From Nilaparvata lugens (Eukaryota > Arthropoda > Insecta > Hemiptera > Delphacidae): a DNA stretch of 64,000 nucleotides. The notes beneath the pieces were generated by a model. That model saw only the letters and a list, made by a program, of their open reading frames with translations, was not told the origin of the DNA and did not search any database. Where the stretch lies: the NCBI RefSeq assembly GCF_014356525.2, contig NC_052507.1, forward strand, positions 7,805,568-7,869,567. Reading direction: 5' to 3'. Below, one piece after another: positions 1 to 10,205 of this stretch. The translations under genes were made by a program, and so were the position numbers. Each line of letters begins with the position of its first letter. Positions within the stretch are counted from its first letter, which is position 1.

Positions 1-304
1 CAAAAAATGGATTTCCTGAACAAAAAATTCCAATAGTATTGCGTTATCAGATTTAGGGTGAGTTTCACCAAATTCACGTTAACGCTTCGCTTAGTAATCT
101 CCAGTTAACACTAACTGATGACTTTAACGGAAGAATAAGTAATTTGATTTCACCAACGAAAACTAATGTTACGTTACGAAACGACAGATGAGAGTAGATC
201 AGGGTGGCAGTAAGCCGCCATGACACTTTTTTCACGATGGAAAATTCCAAAACACAAGTTTTGTTTACCAAATTGAGTGGAGATTAGCCTACAAATTTTG
301 GTAA

Positions 305-986
305 TCTATATAAAAGCGAAATGGCACTCACTCACTCACTGACTGACTCACTCACTCGCAGAACTAAAAATCTACCGGACCAAAAACGTTCAAATTTGGT
401 AGGTATGTTCAGTTGGCCCTTTAGAGGCGCACTAAGAAATCTTTTGGCAATATTTCAACTCTAAGGGTGGTTTTTAAGGGTTTGAAATTTGTCTTTTAGC
501 ATGTATGTTCTTCTTATTCTCTTAATTTATAATAATCGAAAATGTCCATACCATTTATGTTAATATAGAACTATAATCTAGAGAGAGTACCTCTTCGAAA
601 CAGTTGTTAACTGGTAACTAAATTAATAATTTTGTCAGGTTGGCATTAAGTTGAGTTGACTTTGTTAGGTTGGCACCAAGTTGAAGATTGAAATGCATTT
701 ATCACGGAAAAATTGATTGGGCACTGCTACTTTAATCAGAGCTATTGCAGGGGATATTATATTACTAGCCGTCAGGCTCGCTTCGCTCGCCATATCCGTT
801 TAGCCAGACGTTTAGTCTGGACCCCCGACTGGATCGTCCTATCATATGATAAAAATGCTCAAATGAAAAATGCAGGCGAGCGAAGCGAGCCTTCTGATCT
901 CATACTTGGACGATCCAGTCGGGGGTACAGGGGGCGGAGCCCCCTGGCTAGACGGATATGGCGAGCGAAGCGAGCCTGACGGCTAG
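305..986 (+). mobile_element. Non-autonomous Helitron, copy 1
   Basis: The 5' end reads TCTATATAAAAGCGAAATGG, followed by a run of CACT/GACT tetranucleotides. The 3' end is GACGGCTAG followed by T. TC...CTAG termini with an A before and a T after are Helitron hallmarks. The last 220 bases form a long palindrome. No Rep/helicase frame is present, so it is non-autonomous. Four relatives lie in this window. The 88-codon frame through the palindrome is not a gene. Confidence 0.8.
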
Positions 987-1117
987 TTAATAATAATTAT
1001 AGTGCAGTTTTTTTTAGTCTTATGATTTATTAAATCTAATTTAGGCTGTAGTGTTGTAATAATTGTTCTACAGATTGTTTTTTTTTGGAAATAAGTAAAA
1101 TTTTCAAATTTCACAGG

Positions 1118-1231
1118 ATGTCTTCTAGCCATTCTGTCAATGTTGTGTTGTCTAAAGCTATCAAAAGAAGAAGGGACCCAACATTCACTAACAGTGAGAA
1201 AATGCATCTTGTCAATCTTATTGAAAAATGA
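1118..1231 (+). pseudogene. Myb/SANT-like domain fragment (transposon-derived)
   Basis: A 37-codon frame starts at an ATG just after a CACAG acceptor-like site and stops with TGA. It reads in part KAIKRRRDPTFTNSEKMHLV followed by NLIEK. This matches the start of the Myb/SANT-like fold, in which a basic stretch is followed by an F-T-x-x-E-K helix and L-x-x-L-[IV]-E-K; insect copies are usually continued by 'Y..II..KKTD', which is missing here. It lies inside the Harbinger-like element, whose family encodes such DNA-binding accessory proteins. The domain is cut after its first helix, so the copy is almost certainly dead. Confidence 0.4.
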
Positions 1232-2743
1232 GTCGATTTTGTCCAAATTATTGAAATCATCAACCCTTTCTCTTATTCATCTAGGTCGGCGAATAACATA
1301 ATCATCATCATCATCATCACTGTCACTCTCAAACTGTTCTTCTAGCTTTCAACATGACAGTAAACAGAAAGCCGCCATTTTTCTCTTAACGACAGATTAC
1401 AGAAGTTGACAGACCAAATTTGGCCGGTTAACTCTATAACCGCTCTTCAGCTATAACGGCGTGTGGTGAAACCCGATTTGGTCTGTTGAGGGATAATAAT
1501 TGGAGTTTATGCTTCTTCTAACGATAAGTTTAGTTCCTGGTGAAACCCGGCCTTAATTTTTTTTTTTTAGATTTAAGATTGTAAGACATGCAAAATTCTC
1601 TGTTCTCAGATAGATTGATAGAAATGATGTGACTTATATTCATAGTCACGTCCATATTCATAGACGTTTCTGAAGCGACCATTCATGCTCCTAGCAAAAA
1701 GGCAAAGATGAACTGGAGAACTGATATGAGAGCTTTCTATTCCATAAATAACACCAACTCAGCTTTACAGAACTCTTTCCAAATGCAGCCTACATTTCGC
1801 AACTGAAGGAATGTTTGGTCGATAAATTCCAACTTTGTTTTCGAATCGGATACAGAATACGAATGTCACTGCGTGATGTAAGTTAGTGCATGCAGTCCAA
1901 CTCAAACGTCTGTCACTGTCTGAAAATGTCGTGTCTCTGTCTGACAGCGTCGTGTCTTTGTCTGACAGCGTCGAGTCTCACTGTTGCACTTTTTCCACAA
2001 CTTTTCCCCAAAACTGAGCGAGATTATCGGTCTTATTCTACCGCTGTTTATTGAATCGATATTAGGACTATTTATTGAATTGATATAACCACTATTTCAC
2101 TATTCTATTGCCACGATCTCGAGATGGTTCATTCCATTTCATTTCGATTTATCGGAAATAATTTTCAAACCCATGACATTTTAAAAGATTTTAATCAAAA
2201 GTAGAGCTGGAAATTAAATTAACCTATTCAACGATTCAATCTGATTCATCCACCGTTCAGAATTATAAAAGTATAGGAATGAATCTATGTTAGAATGTAT
2301 TCATTTTAATTCAAAAAGAACCGTGGATTCTCATTTCATATTCATAGCGTACTTTATTCATGACATTGTAGGCTACTTGTTTTGATTCCAATACTGATCA
2401 GTTTTGATTTGAAGTTTTATTTTGGAAACTCAAACTCAACGAAGTAATCCAGTTCACAATTATTATTAGTAGATGAACCCTGATAGAAGTTGAGTTGAAT
2501 CAAAATAGAGAGGTTCTCAGTTCGGCCAATTTCCAGTCCAACATCTGTATAATAGGAGAAGCTGAGAAATCACTTAATCTATCCAACGATTTAATTGGAA
2601 TTCAATCTAATTCACGCCTCATTCGAAATGTCATAGTATAGGAATAAATCTATTTTGTCAATATATCAATTTTCATTTTCTAAGATCTGAAAATAAGTAA
2701 TCCATAATACATAGTTTAAGCGTGTAAACGTTAATAACGAATC

Positions 2744-2945
2744 ATGAGTTTCACCAGGTTCACAATATCACTCATGTGACGTAATCAAAATATTCAAATC
2801 CCACGGTGAAGTTGAAATTAATCAAAATTCAATTACAGTCTCTTGAAGAAGGATAATGGCGGAGCTGGAATTTGCGATTTGGTTTGTTGTTTCACAACAG
2901 GGTTGGGAATTTCGCAAAATTCTCTATACAAAAGTCAAACAGTGA
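2744..2945 (+). repeat. Inverted duplication, left copy (pairs with about 5590-6003)
   Basis: This segment contains GACGTAATCAAAAT, then TTGAAGAAGGATAATGGC, then GCGATTTGGTTTGTTG and AATTCTC. The same blocks recur in the same order on the opposite strand at about 5990 down to 5590. A 67-codon frame starts in it but has no recognised relative. It may be the two ends of a degraded transposon or an old inverted duplication. Confidence 0.5.
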
Positions 2946-3485
2946 AGTTTTACGCCCGTATAATTAACTTTCATGGTCTTCACTGCGAAGTTTTGATTAG
3001 AGCTTGCAATCAAAAAGTTTTATTCTCGTTGCGACTTTATTGGTAACTATTATTCTCGATACTGGAAAAGTTTCTTAAGTTAAAATGTCTATAACGATTC
3101 AAAAGAGTCGGTTGAAATAAGTTTCGCAATATTGGAGAAAAGTTCGATTTTTCTGATCATTAACGACATCCTATCATGAAATCAATCTCTCGGAAAATGT
3201 CTTATAAATTAGTGTAGTAGATGAGAATTAATATCGAGGAAAACTCTCCGAATAAATAGTTATTGTAAAATAGATTATTGAAACTGAACTATTATTATTG
3301 TAGAAAACTGAATAGTAACTTTGACAAAAGTAAATCATGACCCTATTTTGAACTTTTTATGGATCTAAATTTGTGATATCCTTAGTTTTTCTCTCCAATT
3401 CAGTATCTTTTGTAAACGTGAAATAAATACATCAATAATTATTCGTTTCGTATATACTGTTTTTTCCATTTATTCTCCGCTAGAG

Positions 3486-3726
3486 ATGATGTCCATGTGA
3501 TAGACTTGTGCGTGGATGGAAAAAAGAATGACTATGTGTATGATGAAGTTGATGAAATATGAATATTCAAGGAGTGAGTTTATTTGTTCATCATTTAATG
3601 AGCAGATATGATGTCCATGTGAACCTTAGACTTGTGCATGGATGGAAAAAATAATGACTATGTTTATGATGATGTGATGATGATGGAATATAAATGCAAG
3701 GAGTGAGTTTATTTGCTCATCATTTC
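3486..3726. repeat. Tandem duplication, about 121 bp x 2
   Basis: Both halves contain GATGTCCATGTGA, GACTTGTGC, GGATGGAAAAAA and CAAGGAGTGAGTTTATTTG in the same order, separated by about 120 bases. No coding potential. Confidence 0.7.
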
Positions 3727-4319
3727 ATTGTAATATTGACAATTGTTAATAAATAGATAAATTGACAATTTGAAGAGAGGGGCTATACGTTGCAGTCAAA
3801 CCAAGTTATGATATATATTCACTATGTATTATTACACCCACTCTAGTAGATGGGTACCCATAGTTGAGTAGGTTCATTCCCGATAAAAATTTAAATTTTT
3901 ATATTTGCAGTGAATTTTACATTTTGTTTGATTGCTTGTTTGTTTATTAAAGGAGAACAAACTCATCTATCATTATTCTTATATGATAATCTTTGAATCC
4001 TATACTATTAAACGAGCAATTTCTGTTCATATGTTTGTATTTCACCGGATCTCGAAAACGACTCTAACGATTCTCACAAAATTCAGAACATAGTGGTTTA
4101 TAATATAAAAATTCGATCGCACTAGGTCTCATCCCTGAGAAAACTCGCTGAAGGACATTAAAAGGATAATCATTATTCATCCTTGGGAAAACAGCTGATA
4201 ATAATTATTTCGTCGTCTGTTGATGATGGAAGTGAGTGAGCGAGTTCATGTGTGTGGGACTATGTCTAAATTATGACTCAGCTGTTGAACTTTTGTAATC
4301 ATTCAATCAGGGACTTAGT

Positions 4320-4456
4320 GCCGGTTGCAAAAAAGGCCAGGTTATTTTTAATCCTGATTAATTCAGTAGAGCCATCTTTTTGAAATGGTCTTCTCTGATT
4401 TAATGACGTGAAATTAATCAGGATTAAAATTCAACCGGATTTTGTGCAACCGGGCC
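4320..4456. mobile_element. Short fold-back MITE (GCCGGTTGCA family), copy 1
   Basis: The ends are inverted repeats, GCCGGTTGCAAAAA against TTTTGTGCAACCGGGC. An inner inverted pair, AATCCTGATTAATT against AATTAATCAGGATT, flanks a short core. Relatives with the same plan are at 33220-33367 and 63679-63820. There is no coding capacity. Confidence 0.75.
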
Positions 4457-4879
4457 TTTGTGAGGGAAATTTTTGCATCACTCTGGGAACTAATCTCAAT
4501 TCACTGAGAATATATAGAACATTTCTGAATTAACTATGAATATTATTATAATTTCTCCTTTCGTAATAATTTTTTCATGCTCTTGTACTCCAGAGCGAAG
4601 CTCGGTCCCGATATTATTATTTAATGATTCACAGAATAATATTAATTTATTCTAGTTATTTTTCAAGTATCAACTGCAATTACTAAATGAAAAAACCAAT
4701 AACCAATCACAATTCGGATCGTTCAAATATGCTGACTCCTATCTCTCAACATTCAAAAAATAATGACGTTGTAAGTGCTGCCACCTACCGTCCTTTCATC
4801 ACCTACGATGTCGAACGCTTTCGACTAATCACAAGCTAGAAGGTTTTGTCACGCCCATCATCACTTCTCATTGGTCGAC

Positions 4880-5279
4880 TTTAGTGAGCTCCACGTTATA
4901 ATGACAGTGGAGAAGATAGAAGAACAACGTTGCCGAACCTCTGTCTTGTCAATTCCTTCTATAGACGGTAGCTGATACAGGTTTATCAATGTAATATTAA
5001 CAGTTCATTCTCGCTTAAAATAATCAATTATATTTTATCAAACAAGAAATTCCATTTTATAATGATTAAGATGATATATTTTGTAATTTAATTATCAATT
5101 CTACATTCTTGGAAGACGATCTGGCAACAGAGCAAAGCGAGAAAGAGATAACGCTATCCGCTTTGTTGGATTTATATAGAATTCCCTGAAATCTTTGCAG
5201 AAATCAATCTGAATGAAAGACAAGGATAGCGATACCATTGCTAATCAAACACTGTCATTATAACGTTGACCTCAGTATA
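4880..5279. mobile_element. 400 bp TIR element (TATAGTGAGG family), copy 1, uninterrupted
   Basis: The family consensus end is TATAGTGAGGTCCACGTTAT, mirrored at the right end. This copy begins TTAGTGAGCTCCACGTTATA and ends AACGTTGACCTCAGTATA. Internal landmarks shared with other copies are CTCTGTCTTGTCAA, AGACGGTAGCTGATACAGG, TTCATTCTCG and ATAGACAAGGATAGC. It is a non-autonomous DNA transposon and provides the empty-site reference for two nested insertions described below. Confidence 0.75.
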
Positions 5280-5488
5280 CAACAGTAGTCCTCAGTTGTG
5301 TGTGCTGCCAATCATCTACCGTCTATTTTATCAAACTCGTTTAAGTTGCCACAAGTGAGCTTGAAATATCAACGAATTTTGATAATATTGATGAGTAATA
5401 TTATCAAACCTTCAATATTCATTATTGATCATTGATTTCTTCTGGACTATTCTAGGAGTGAAAAAACATCTGGCATGAACAGGTTCAT

Positions 5489-6003
5489 AACCTGAAAATG
5501 TGGACTATATTTTTCAAAATTTGTGTTGGAAAAGTAAGGGATATGCCTGTTTTTTCTTCCACTACGTATTTTTGTCATCAAATAAGATAAATAGAAGATA
5601 AGACCGTTTGACTTTTGTATAGAGAATTTTGCGAAATTCTCGACTATGTTGGAATCCTCTGGAAAGAAATTTTGACATAACCTGAAAATGTAGACTATAT
5701 TTTTCAAAATGTGTGTCAGAAATAGTAAGGGAAATGCCTGTTTCTTCTCCCACTACGTATTTTTGTCATTCAATAAGACAAATAGAATATAAGAACAGAT
5801 TTGATTGTTTGACTTATTCATGGAGAATTTGAGAAATTCTCGACTATGTTGTGAAGCAACAAACCAAATCGCAGATCCCAGCTCAGCCATTATCCTTCTT
5901 CAAGATTGATTTCATAATATTTTGAATTCTGATTTATTCCAACATTACCGTGAGATTTGGTTATTTTGATTACGTCACACGTTTGGTATTGTAAACCCGA
6001 TGA
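5489..6003. repeat. Local tandem duplication plus right copy of the inverted duplication
   Basis: CATAACCTGAAAATGT, GACTATATTTTTCAAAAT, the phrase 'gcctgtttcttc' and CACTACGTATTTTTGTCAT recur at 5489-5650 and 5680-5850, a period near 190. The right part (about 5590-6003) is the reverse complement of 2744-2945. The short frames here are by-products of this repeat. Confidence 0.6.
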
Positions 6004-6191
6004 ACAAGTTATATCTCTTCGACCTGATCCTTGTCTGAATTATATTGGAGAACAGAACTATTGTTATGTCTTGGATTTCTCAATAATTATTTTTTCTCAG
6101 CTTATATTTAACATTAATTCCGTTCAATTATATTTTCATAGATTATATATTTAGCAAATATTTATAAGTGAATATTTATTGGTATGTGTAC

Positions 6192-6348
6192 CTGTAGATG
6201 GGAGTGAGAGGGATGCGCACACCCATTCCTTTCTCTCCCTCTTTGTACCAGAGCACCAGATGGACTCTGTCGTCCTTCAGCTGTGTTGCCACGTCGCACG
6301 GGATTTTTGCCACACCTCCTGCAACCGCCCGCGTGTCTGAGATTGGCA
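6192..6348 (-). CDS. Sidestep-like immunoglobulin-domain receptor, internal exon (first half of Ig1)
   Basis: This is a 157 nt exon, with an acceptor GTTTTTCAATTGTTTCAG and a donor CTACAG/GTACAC. It is read with one base from the previous exon, carries 51 codons and leaves two bases for the next. The translation includes VAKIPCDV (B-strand cysteine) and, about 20 residues later, LVLWYKEG (C-strand tryptophan), ending TPIY. That spacing and wording match the first V-type Ig domain of the arthropod Sidestep family (C-x(n)-D-x-V-x-L-V-L-W-[YF]-K, then P-[IL]-Y-S-x-D-A-R). These are single-pass surface proteins that bind Beaten-path partners in axon guidance. The F-strand cysteine must lie in the next exon, beyond the left edge. 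The GC content is well above its surroundings. The exact family member is unknown; another Ig receptor is the alternative. Confidence 0.72.
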
Positions 6349-7420
6349 CTGAAACAATTGAAAAACTCGGTCAACAACTGAAGGATTCATGGATCACATG
6401 CACACTGAAATGAGGGGATGACCTCAAAAATAGATTGTAATGATTCCATGATTTTGATTGACAAAGAAGTCACAAAACGAAATTTCTATCAACTAACGAA
6501 GTCTATGGTTTAACAATTCAGGTGGATGCTGAGATAATTCAGATTGAAATCATTGGTTATGATTCCATGATTTGGATTGACAAAGCAACAATCTTCGCCA
6601 GTAGATATAACCTTCTGACTTGTATGATGTTAGTATAGTTTTGACATTGTCTATTGCCAATGTGCTTTTGACAATGAAAAATTATTTTTTCTTTATAGAT
6701 TTTGCCACTTCTGGCACAGGGTCAAGTCCAAGATCAAAGGTCATCTTGGTCAAGATCAAGAGATCAAGGTCAAAAGTCAAAGGTCAAGGTCCTTGCAGTG
6801 TTGACAACTCACGTCCTTAGCAAGTGTGTCTAAGATTACACTGTGTCTTTATTGCACTTACGCTTTAAAGAATTTGGGGTCGCTGAATGCAAATCCGAAA
6901 TCAGAATATTTCTATCTTCATTTTCAAGAAAGATAGTTTTTGAGAAAAGTGGGACCGAGAGACGTAGAATCACCATGTGAAAGCGGCGATTTGTCCGCTA
7001 GTATCTCGATCCAAGCCGGTTTCTGCTTGCCTTGAGGGGAAAAGAAGTGACAAAAGGTGGTTGCACGTCTCCTATCGTGTGAAAGTAGCCTTAACAATAC
7101 AAAAACTCGGTCAAAAACTGAGGCCTATGAATTCATGAATCATTATGCACCCTGAAATAAGGCGAAAACGGTTGTAATTATTCCATAATTCACCCTAACA
7201 ATCTCTTTCACTTACAGGGAAAAATCTCCATCAATCAATTACAGCTGGGTGTATTAGATAGACAATGCATCAGATCAGAACGCTATCAACAAATCAAGTC
7301 TAAGGTTTTACGAATAAAGTAGATACTGTGATGATTTTAGACAAAAATCGGTGGTCATGATTCCATGATTTAAATTAAGAACGTTACAATCTTTGCCACT
7401 CCATCAACCCTTTGGTAGAG
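6349..7420. repeat. Intronic local duplication next to the Ig exon acceptor
   Basis: The stretch just outside the acceptor (AAAAACTCGGTCAA, then GATTCATGAATCA-like text, CACTGAAAT and GATTCCATGATTT) recurs about 740 bases away at about 7096-7400 in the same order. The exon itself is not recognisably duplicated; between the copies lies a different repeat containing GGGGTCGCTGAATGCAAATC. Confidence 0.55.
6721..6795. promoter_or_regulatory. Cluster of AGGTCA-type half sites
   Basis: Within 75 bases there are six GGTCA or AGTCA words, including TCAAGGTCA (the extended monomer site of FTZ-F1 and ERR type receptors) and AGTCAAAGGTCA (a DR1 arrangement). It may be a nuclear-receptor binding cluster in the presumed intron, or simply a small GATCAAGGTCA tandem repeat. 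The sequence is seen; the function is inference. Confidence 0.3.
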
Positions 7421-7670
7421 AGTTGATGTACCCTTTTGGTAGAGAGTTAGTGGAAAGGATATTTTGAATATTCTTTCAGAAGAATGGACATTGATATGTC
7501 CAAAGCTCCGCCAATTTTTGTAGATGCATAACAATATTATCTTTAGTTATTACAAATTATTTTTCCCATATCATTAATACAGTTCAATAATAATTTTCTT
7601 AGTCTATATTATGTAATTCATCTATAATTTTTCTGTATTGTAAGCTATTGTATATAAGTGTAAAAGCCAG

Positions 7671-7957
7671 TCTTCTTCTTCTTTTGGTTCCTATCCGTTC
7701 CGGATGTTGGCAACCATTGTGGCTATGATGACCCTGTTGACTGCCGCCCTGAACAGCTGTGCTGTGCTCATTCCATACCATGTCCTCAGGTTCCTAAGCC
7801 ACTATTTCTCCTTCTTCCAGACCTCTTTTACCATCTACCTTGCCCTGCAATGCAATTTGGAGTAGCTCGTATCTGCTTCCGTTTCTCATTATATGTCCGA
7901 GATATTGGAGCTTCCTTGCTTTTACAGTATTGAGAATTTCTTTTCCCTTTCCCATTC
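7671..7957 (-). pseudogene. Non-LTR retrotransposon (LINE) C-terminal fragment
   Basis: Minus-strand translation gives KARKLQYLGHIMRNG, RYELLQ, then after a frame change STAQLF and ANIRNG, the last part of an endonuclease/reverse-transcriptase polyprotein. It ends in an AAG repeat tail at 7671. It is 5'-truncated and frameshifted, hence dead. The fragment at 50123-50300 belongs to the same group. Confidence 0.65.
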
Positions 7958-8233
7958 TGAAAGCCAGTATATATTGTAATCTACATAAATAAAGTTCTCA
8001 ATCAATCAATCAATCAACCACAGCAAGAATGTCTGGAATAGATCATTTTCACACTAAAGTAGGGTTTACATTAGTCACTTAGTTACATTGGAACAGTGTA
8101 CTCTGGAACCCGTTGGCCGACATCACTCTTTCATCAAGAAATTTGAACATGGTGTTCATGACACAATCTATGAGCTCATAGTTCAAACTTATGGAATAAG
8201 TGAAAAAATCATACTTCTCATAGATTCTATGAT
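7958..8233. repeat. Retroelement 3' tail with TCAA repeats
   Basis: ACATAAATAAAGTTC is followed by a (TCAA)n run at about 7999-8019. An AATAAA-like signal before a simple-repeat tail is typical of LINE or SINE 3' ends. The rest shows nothing recognisable. Confidence 0.4.
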
Positions 8234-8765
8234 AATTGACCGAGCGAAGTGAGGTCTAAGATTCAAGTCGACGGTTTGGCCTCTTAATGTTTAAATGTTT
8301 GAATGTTCAAATGTTCATATGTTTATATGTTGCGCATTTACGGCGAAACACAGTAATAGATTTACATGAAATTTAACAGGTATGTTCCTTTTCAAATTGC
8401 GCGTCGACGTATATACAAGATTTTTGGAAATTTTGCATTTTAAGGATAATATAAAAGGAAAAAGGAGCCTCCTTCATACGCAAATATCAGAGTAAAAAAT
8501 CAGACTATAGAATTGTTCATAAATCAGCTGTCGAGAGGATTATAAAATGCATGCCATGACGCATGTAATTCAATATCTCAATGTAATTTGGTAAAAAATC
8601 AGCAGCTATGTAAACTATTAATTACATGCCTCATTGCATGCCTTATTTAATGCAATTTTTATGCACTATTAAATGAGCTATTGATAGCCTGCAATAACGC
8701 ATGCAATTAAAACTAAATATAATTATTGTCTCTCGATCTTTCCCTACTTTGAACTCGGGCTGTCC
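8234..8765 (+). mobile_element. Second Helitron-like family (AATTGACCGA...), copy 1, 3'-truncated
   Basis: It starts AATTGACCGAGCGAAGTGAG. Landmarks are GATTCAAGTCGACGGTTTGG, GCGCATTTACGGCGAAAC, AATTTAACAGGTATGTTCC, GCGCGTCGACGTATATAC and AAAAAGGAGCCTCCTTC. Related copies at 16734-18182 and 58887-59316 end in ACTACTAG followed by T. That 3' end is missing here. It has no coding capacity. Confidence 0.65.
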
Positions 8766-8794
8766 TGTTGCCATATTTAGATAGAGATTGTCCA

Positions 8795-9100
8795 AATTTT
8801 CAAATTTCAAATTTATTCATTCCTTGTACAATATTAAAAAAATAATCAATTGACATATTCAATGTATAAATACAAAAAATCAAAGTACAAGAGAATGTCA
8901 AGCTCACAAGACATGAGTCCGTTCGTCAGCTTAATTAAGATAGGTTATGTTTAAACTTCATGATTTTTGTCAAATTTTGAATCCAAAATACTTATAAACT
9001 AGAAATTTGGAATTTTTAAAAGTCGAGAACCAAATTAAATAAGAATACTTCACTGAATCATCAGTGATAACAGCAAAATACTGTATTAATAATCGAAAAT
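8795..9100 (-). repeat. Diverged retroelement 3' tail
   Basis: Resembles the better copies at 34270-34600 and 40385-40760: ATAGGTTATGTTT, then CTAGAAATTTGGAATTT and ACCAAATTA in the same order. No coding frame. Confidence 0.4.
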
Positions 9101-9459
9101 AATATTTTATCCATCATGTTGGCAGTTTTAGCATAAAAGCCTAGTTTCCCATCTTGGAGATTTCAACTGATATGTCGTGAAGTATGTTCATGTATAACAT
9201 AAAAGTTGTAAATGAAAACTCGTCTCAAGTTTGATTAATGTAAAAATATCATAAGAATGAGTGTATAATCATTTAGATCATGATATTAAATCGCACAAGA
9301 AATTTCGGTAAGGACTTTGATATTATTGAACTACATAATCACAGATAAAGATGGAACTTTCGTTATACAGAAGCTCCACAGACCATTTAATGCATAAAAA
9401 ATTGAAGTTCTCTTATCACTTAACGAAATAAACTTTTCCTGTAATTTCCAACCAACAAG
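9101..9459. other. No gene seen
   Basis: AT-rich sequence without a convincing frame, repeat or RNA gene. Confidence 0.5.
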
Positions 9460-9715
9460 TCTATTTTTCATTTTTTAGTTTTTTTTGCGGATGATGCCTA
9501 CATGAGCTTTTTGCTTGTAAGCCTCGATGATTGGGAATGAGAGTGTTATTTGATGATATAATCAAACGTCCATGCCTATCGGTGTGATTCGAACCCATGA
9601 CCAGGTAGCGATCCACAATGCGACTTATCGATCTGTTACAATACGCGTTCAGTTTGCATCTCAAGTCATCTCGGATTTCCTGGCCGGCTAATCGCATCAC
9701 TCTTGATGCGGAATG
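9460..9715 (-). repeat. Possible SINE with a Pol III B box
   Basis: On the minus strand GGTTCGAATC (9586-9595) is a near-perfect Pol III B box, preceded by GGTCATG. No A box lies at tRNA spacing and no cloverleaf can be drawn, so this is not a tRNA gene. A degraded tRNA-derived SINE is the best guess. Confidence 0.3.
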
Positions 9716-9718
9716 ATC

Positions 9719-9825
9719 GAATTTGAATCAATTCAGAATGATTCATAGCGACATTATTTTAACGATTTAAATCAAATTCAAATGAATTTGAATCAATTCA
9801 GAATGATTCATAGCGACATTATTTT
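9719..9825. repeat. Tandem duplication, about 65 bp x 2
   Basis: AATTTGAATCAATTCAGAAT followed by GATTCATAGCGACATTATTTT occurs at 9719-9760 and again at 9784-9825. Confidence 0.85.
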
Positions 9826-10205
9826 TTCATAATAATTTCACACCTCTCTCATAGATGAATCACATCCAATTATATTTTCCAACGATTGATTTAATTATGT
9901 TACTCTCCATGCCATTTGATGAGAATCTCATGATACTGTTTGAATTGTTCGAATGTTTATTGTTTGTATTGGATTGATGCTACTCATCCATCAGAAATGA
10001 TTACAGTATGAAGTGTATCTCACCCCACCGGTATCAATCAATCCTCAATTTCTAACCCTTTCTCCAAATGCTCCAATTGTGTTTAACGATTCCACATTCC
10101 TGCAACCCATGATAACAACTTCTCTAAAAATTCGAGTGGTTATCAATTTTTCTACCTCCAAACCCCGATTTCAAAACTCACTAGTTTATTGAACAGTTGT
10201 CCGAC
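9826..10205. other. No gene seen
   Basis: Unremarkable AT-rich DNA. Its last bases, GAACAGTTGTCCGAC, recur just right of the TIR copy at 11359-11762. Confidence 0.4.

Larger units (their letters stand above)
56..1552. mobile_element. PIF/Harbinger-like DNA transposon remnant, interrupted by a Helitron
   Basis: The two ends are imperfect inverted repeats: the left begins GGGTGAGTTTCACCA and the right, read in reverse complement, begins GGCCGGGTTTCACCAGG. A TTA trinucleotide flanks each side (53-55 and 1553-1555), which fits the TWA target duplication of PIF/Harbinger elements. A short peptide resembling a Myb/SANT-like domain, the accessory protein type of this superfamily, lies inside. No transposase frame is visible. 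A Helitron (305-986) was inserted later. The superfamily assignment is inference from the triplet and the peptide. Confidence 0.35.
1553..4319. other. No gene seen; AT-rich DNA with small duplications
   Basis: No supported coding exon. A 21 bp tandem built on GTCTCTGTCTGACAGCGTCG occurs about three times at 1910-1985. Two related blocks near 2215-2310 and 2575-2660 share ATCCAACGATT and AGTATAGGAAT. Further repeats in this stretch are listed separately. Confidence 0.5.

Noticed and set aside
713..979. 88-codon plus frame
   Set aside because: Runs through the palindromic Helitron end; open because of GCGAGCGAAGCGAGC repetition.
6162..6413. 71-codon frames on both strands over the Ig exon
   Set aside because: Wrong frames; the real reading uses intron-bounded codons on the minus strand.
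9586..9595. GATTCGAACC as a tRNA T-arm
   Set aside because: No acceptor stem, anticodon arm or A box at tRNA spacing; only a B-box-like word.
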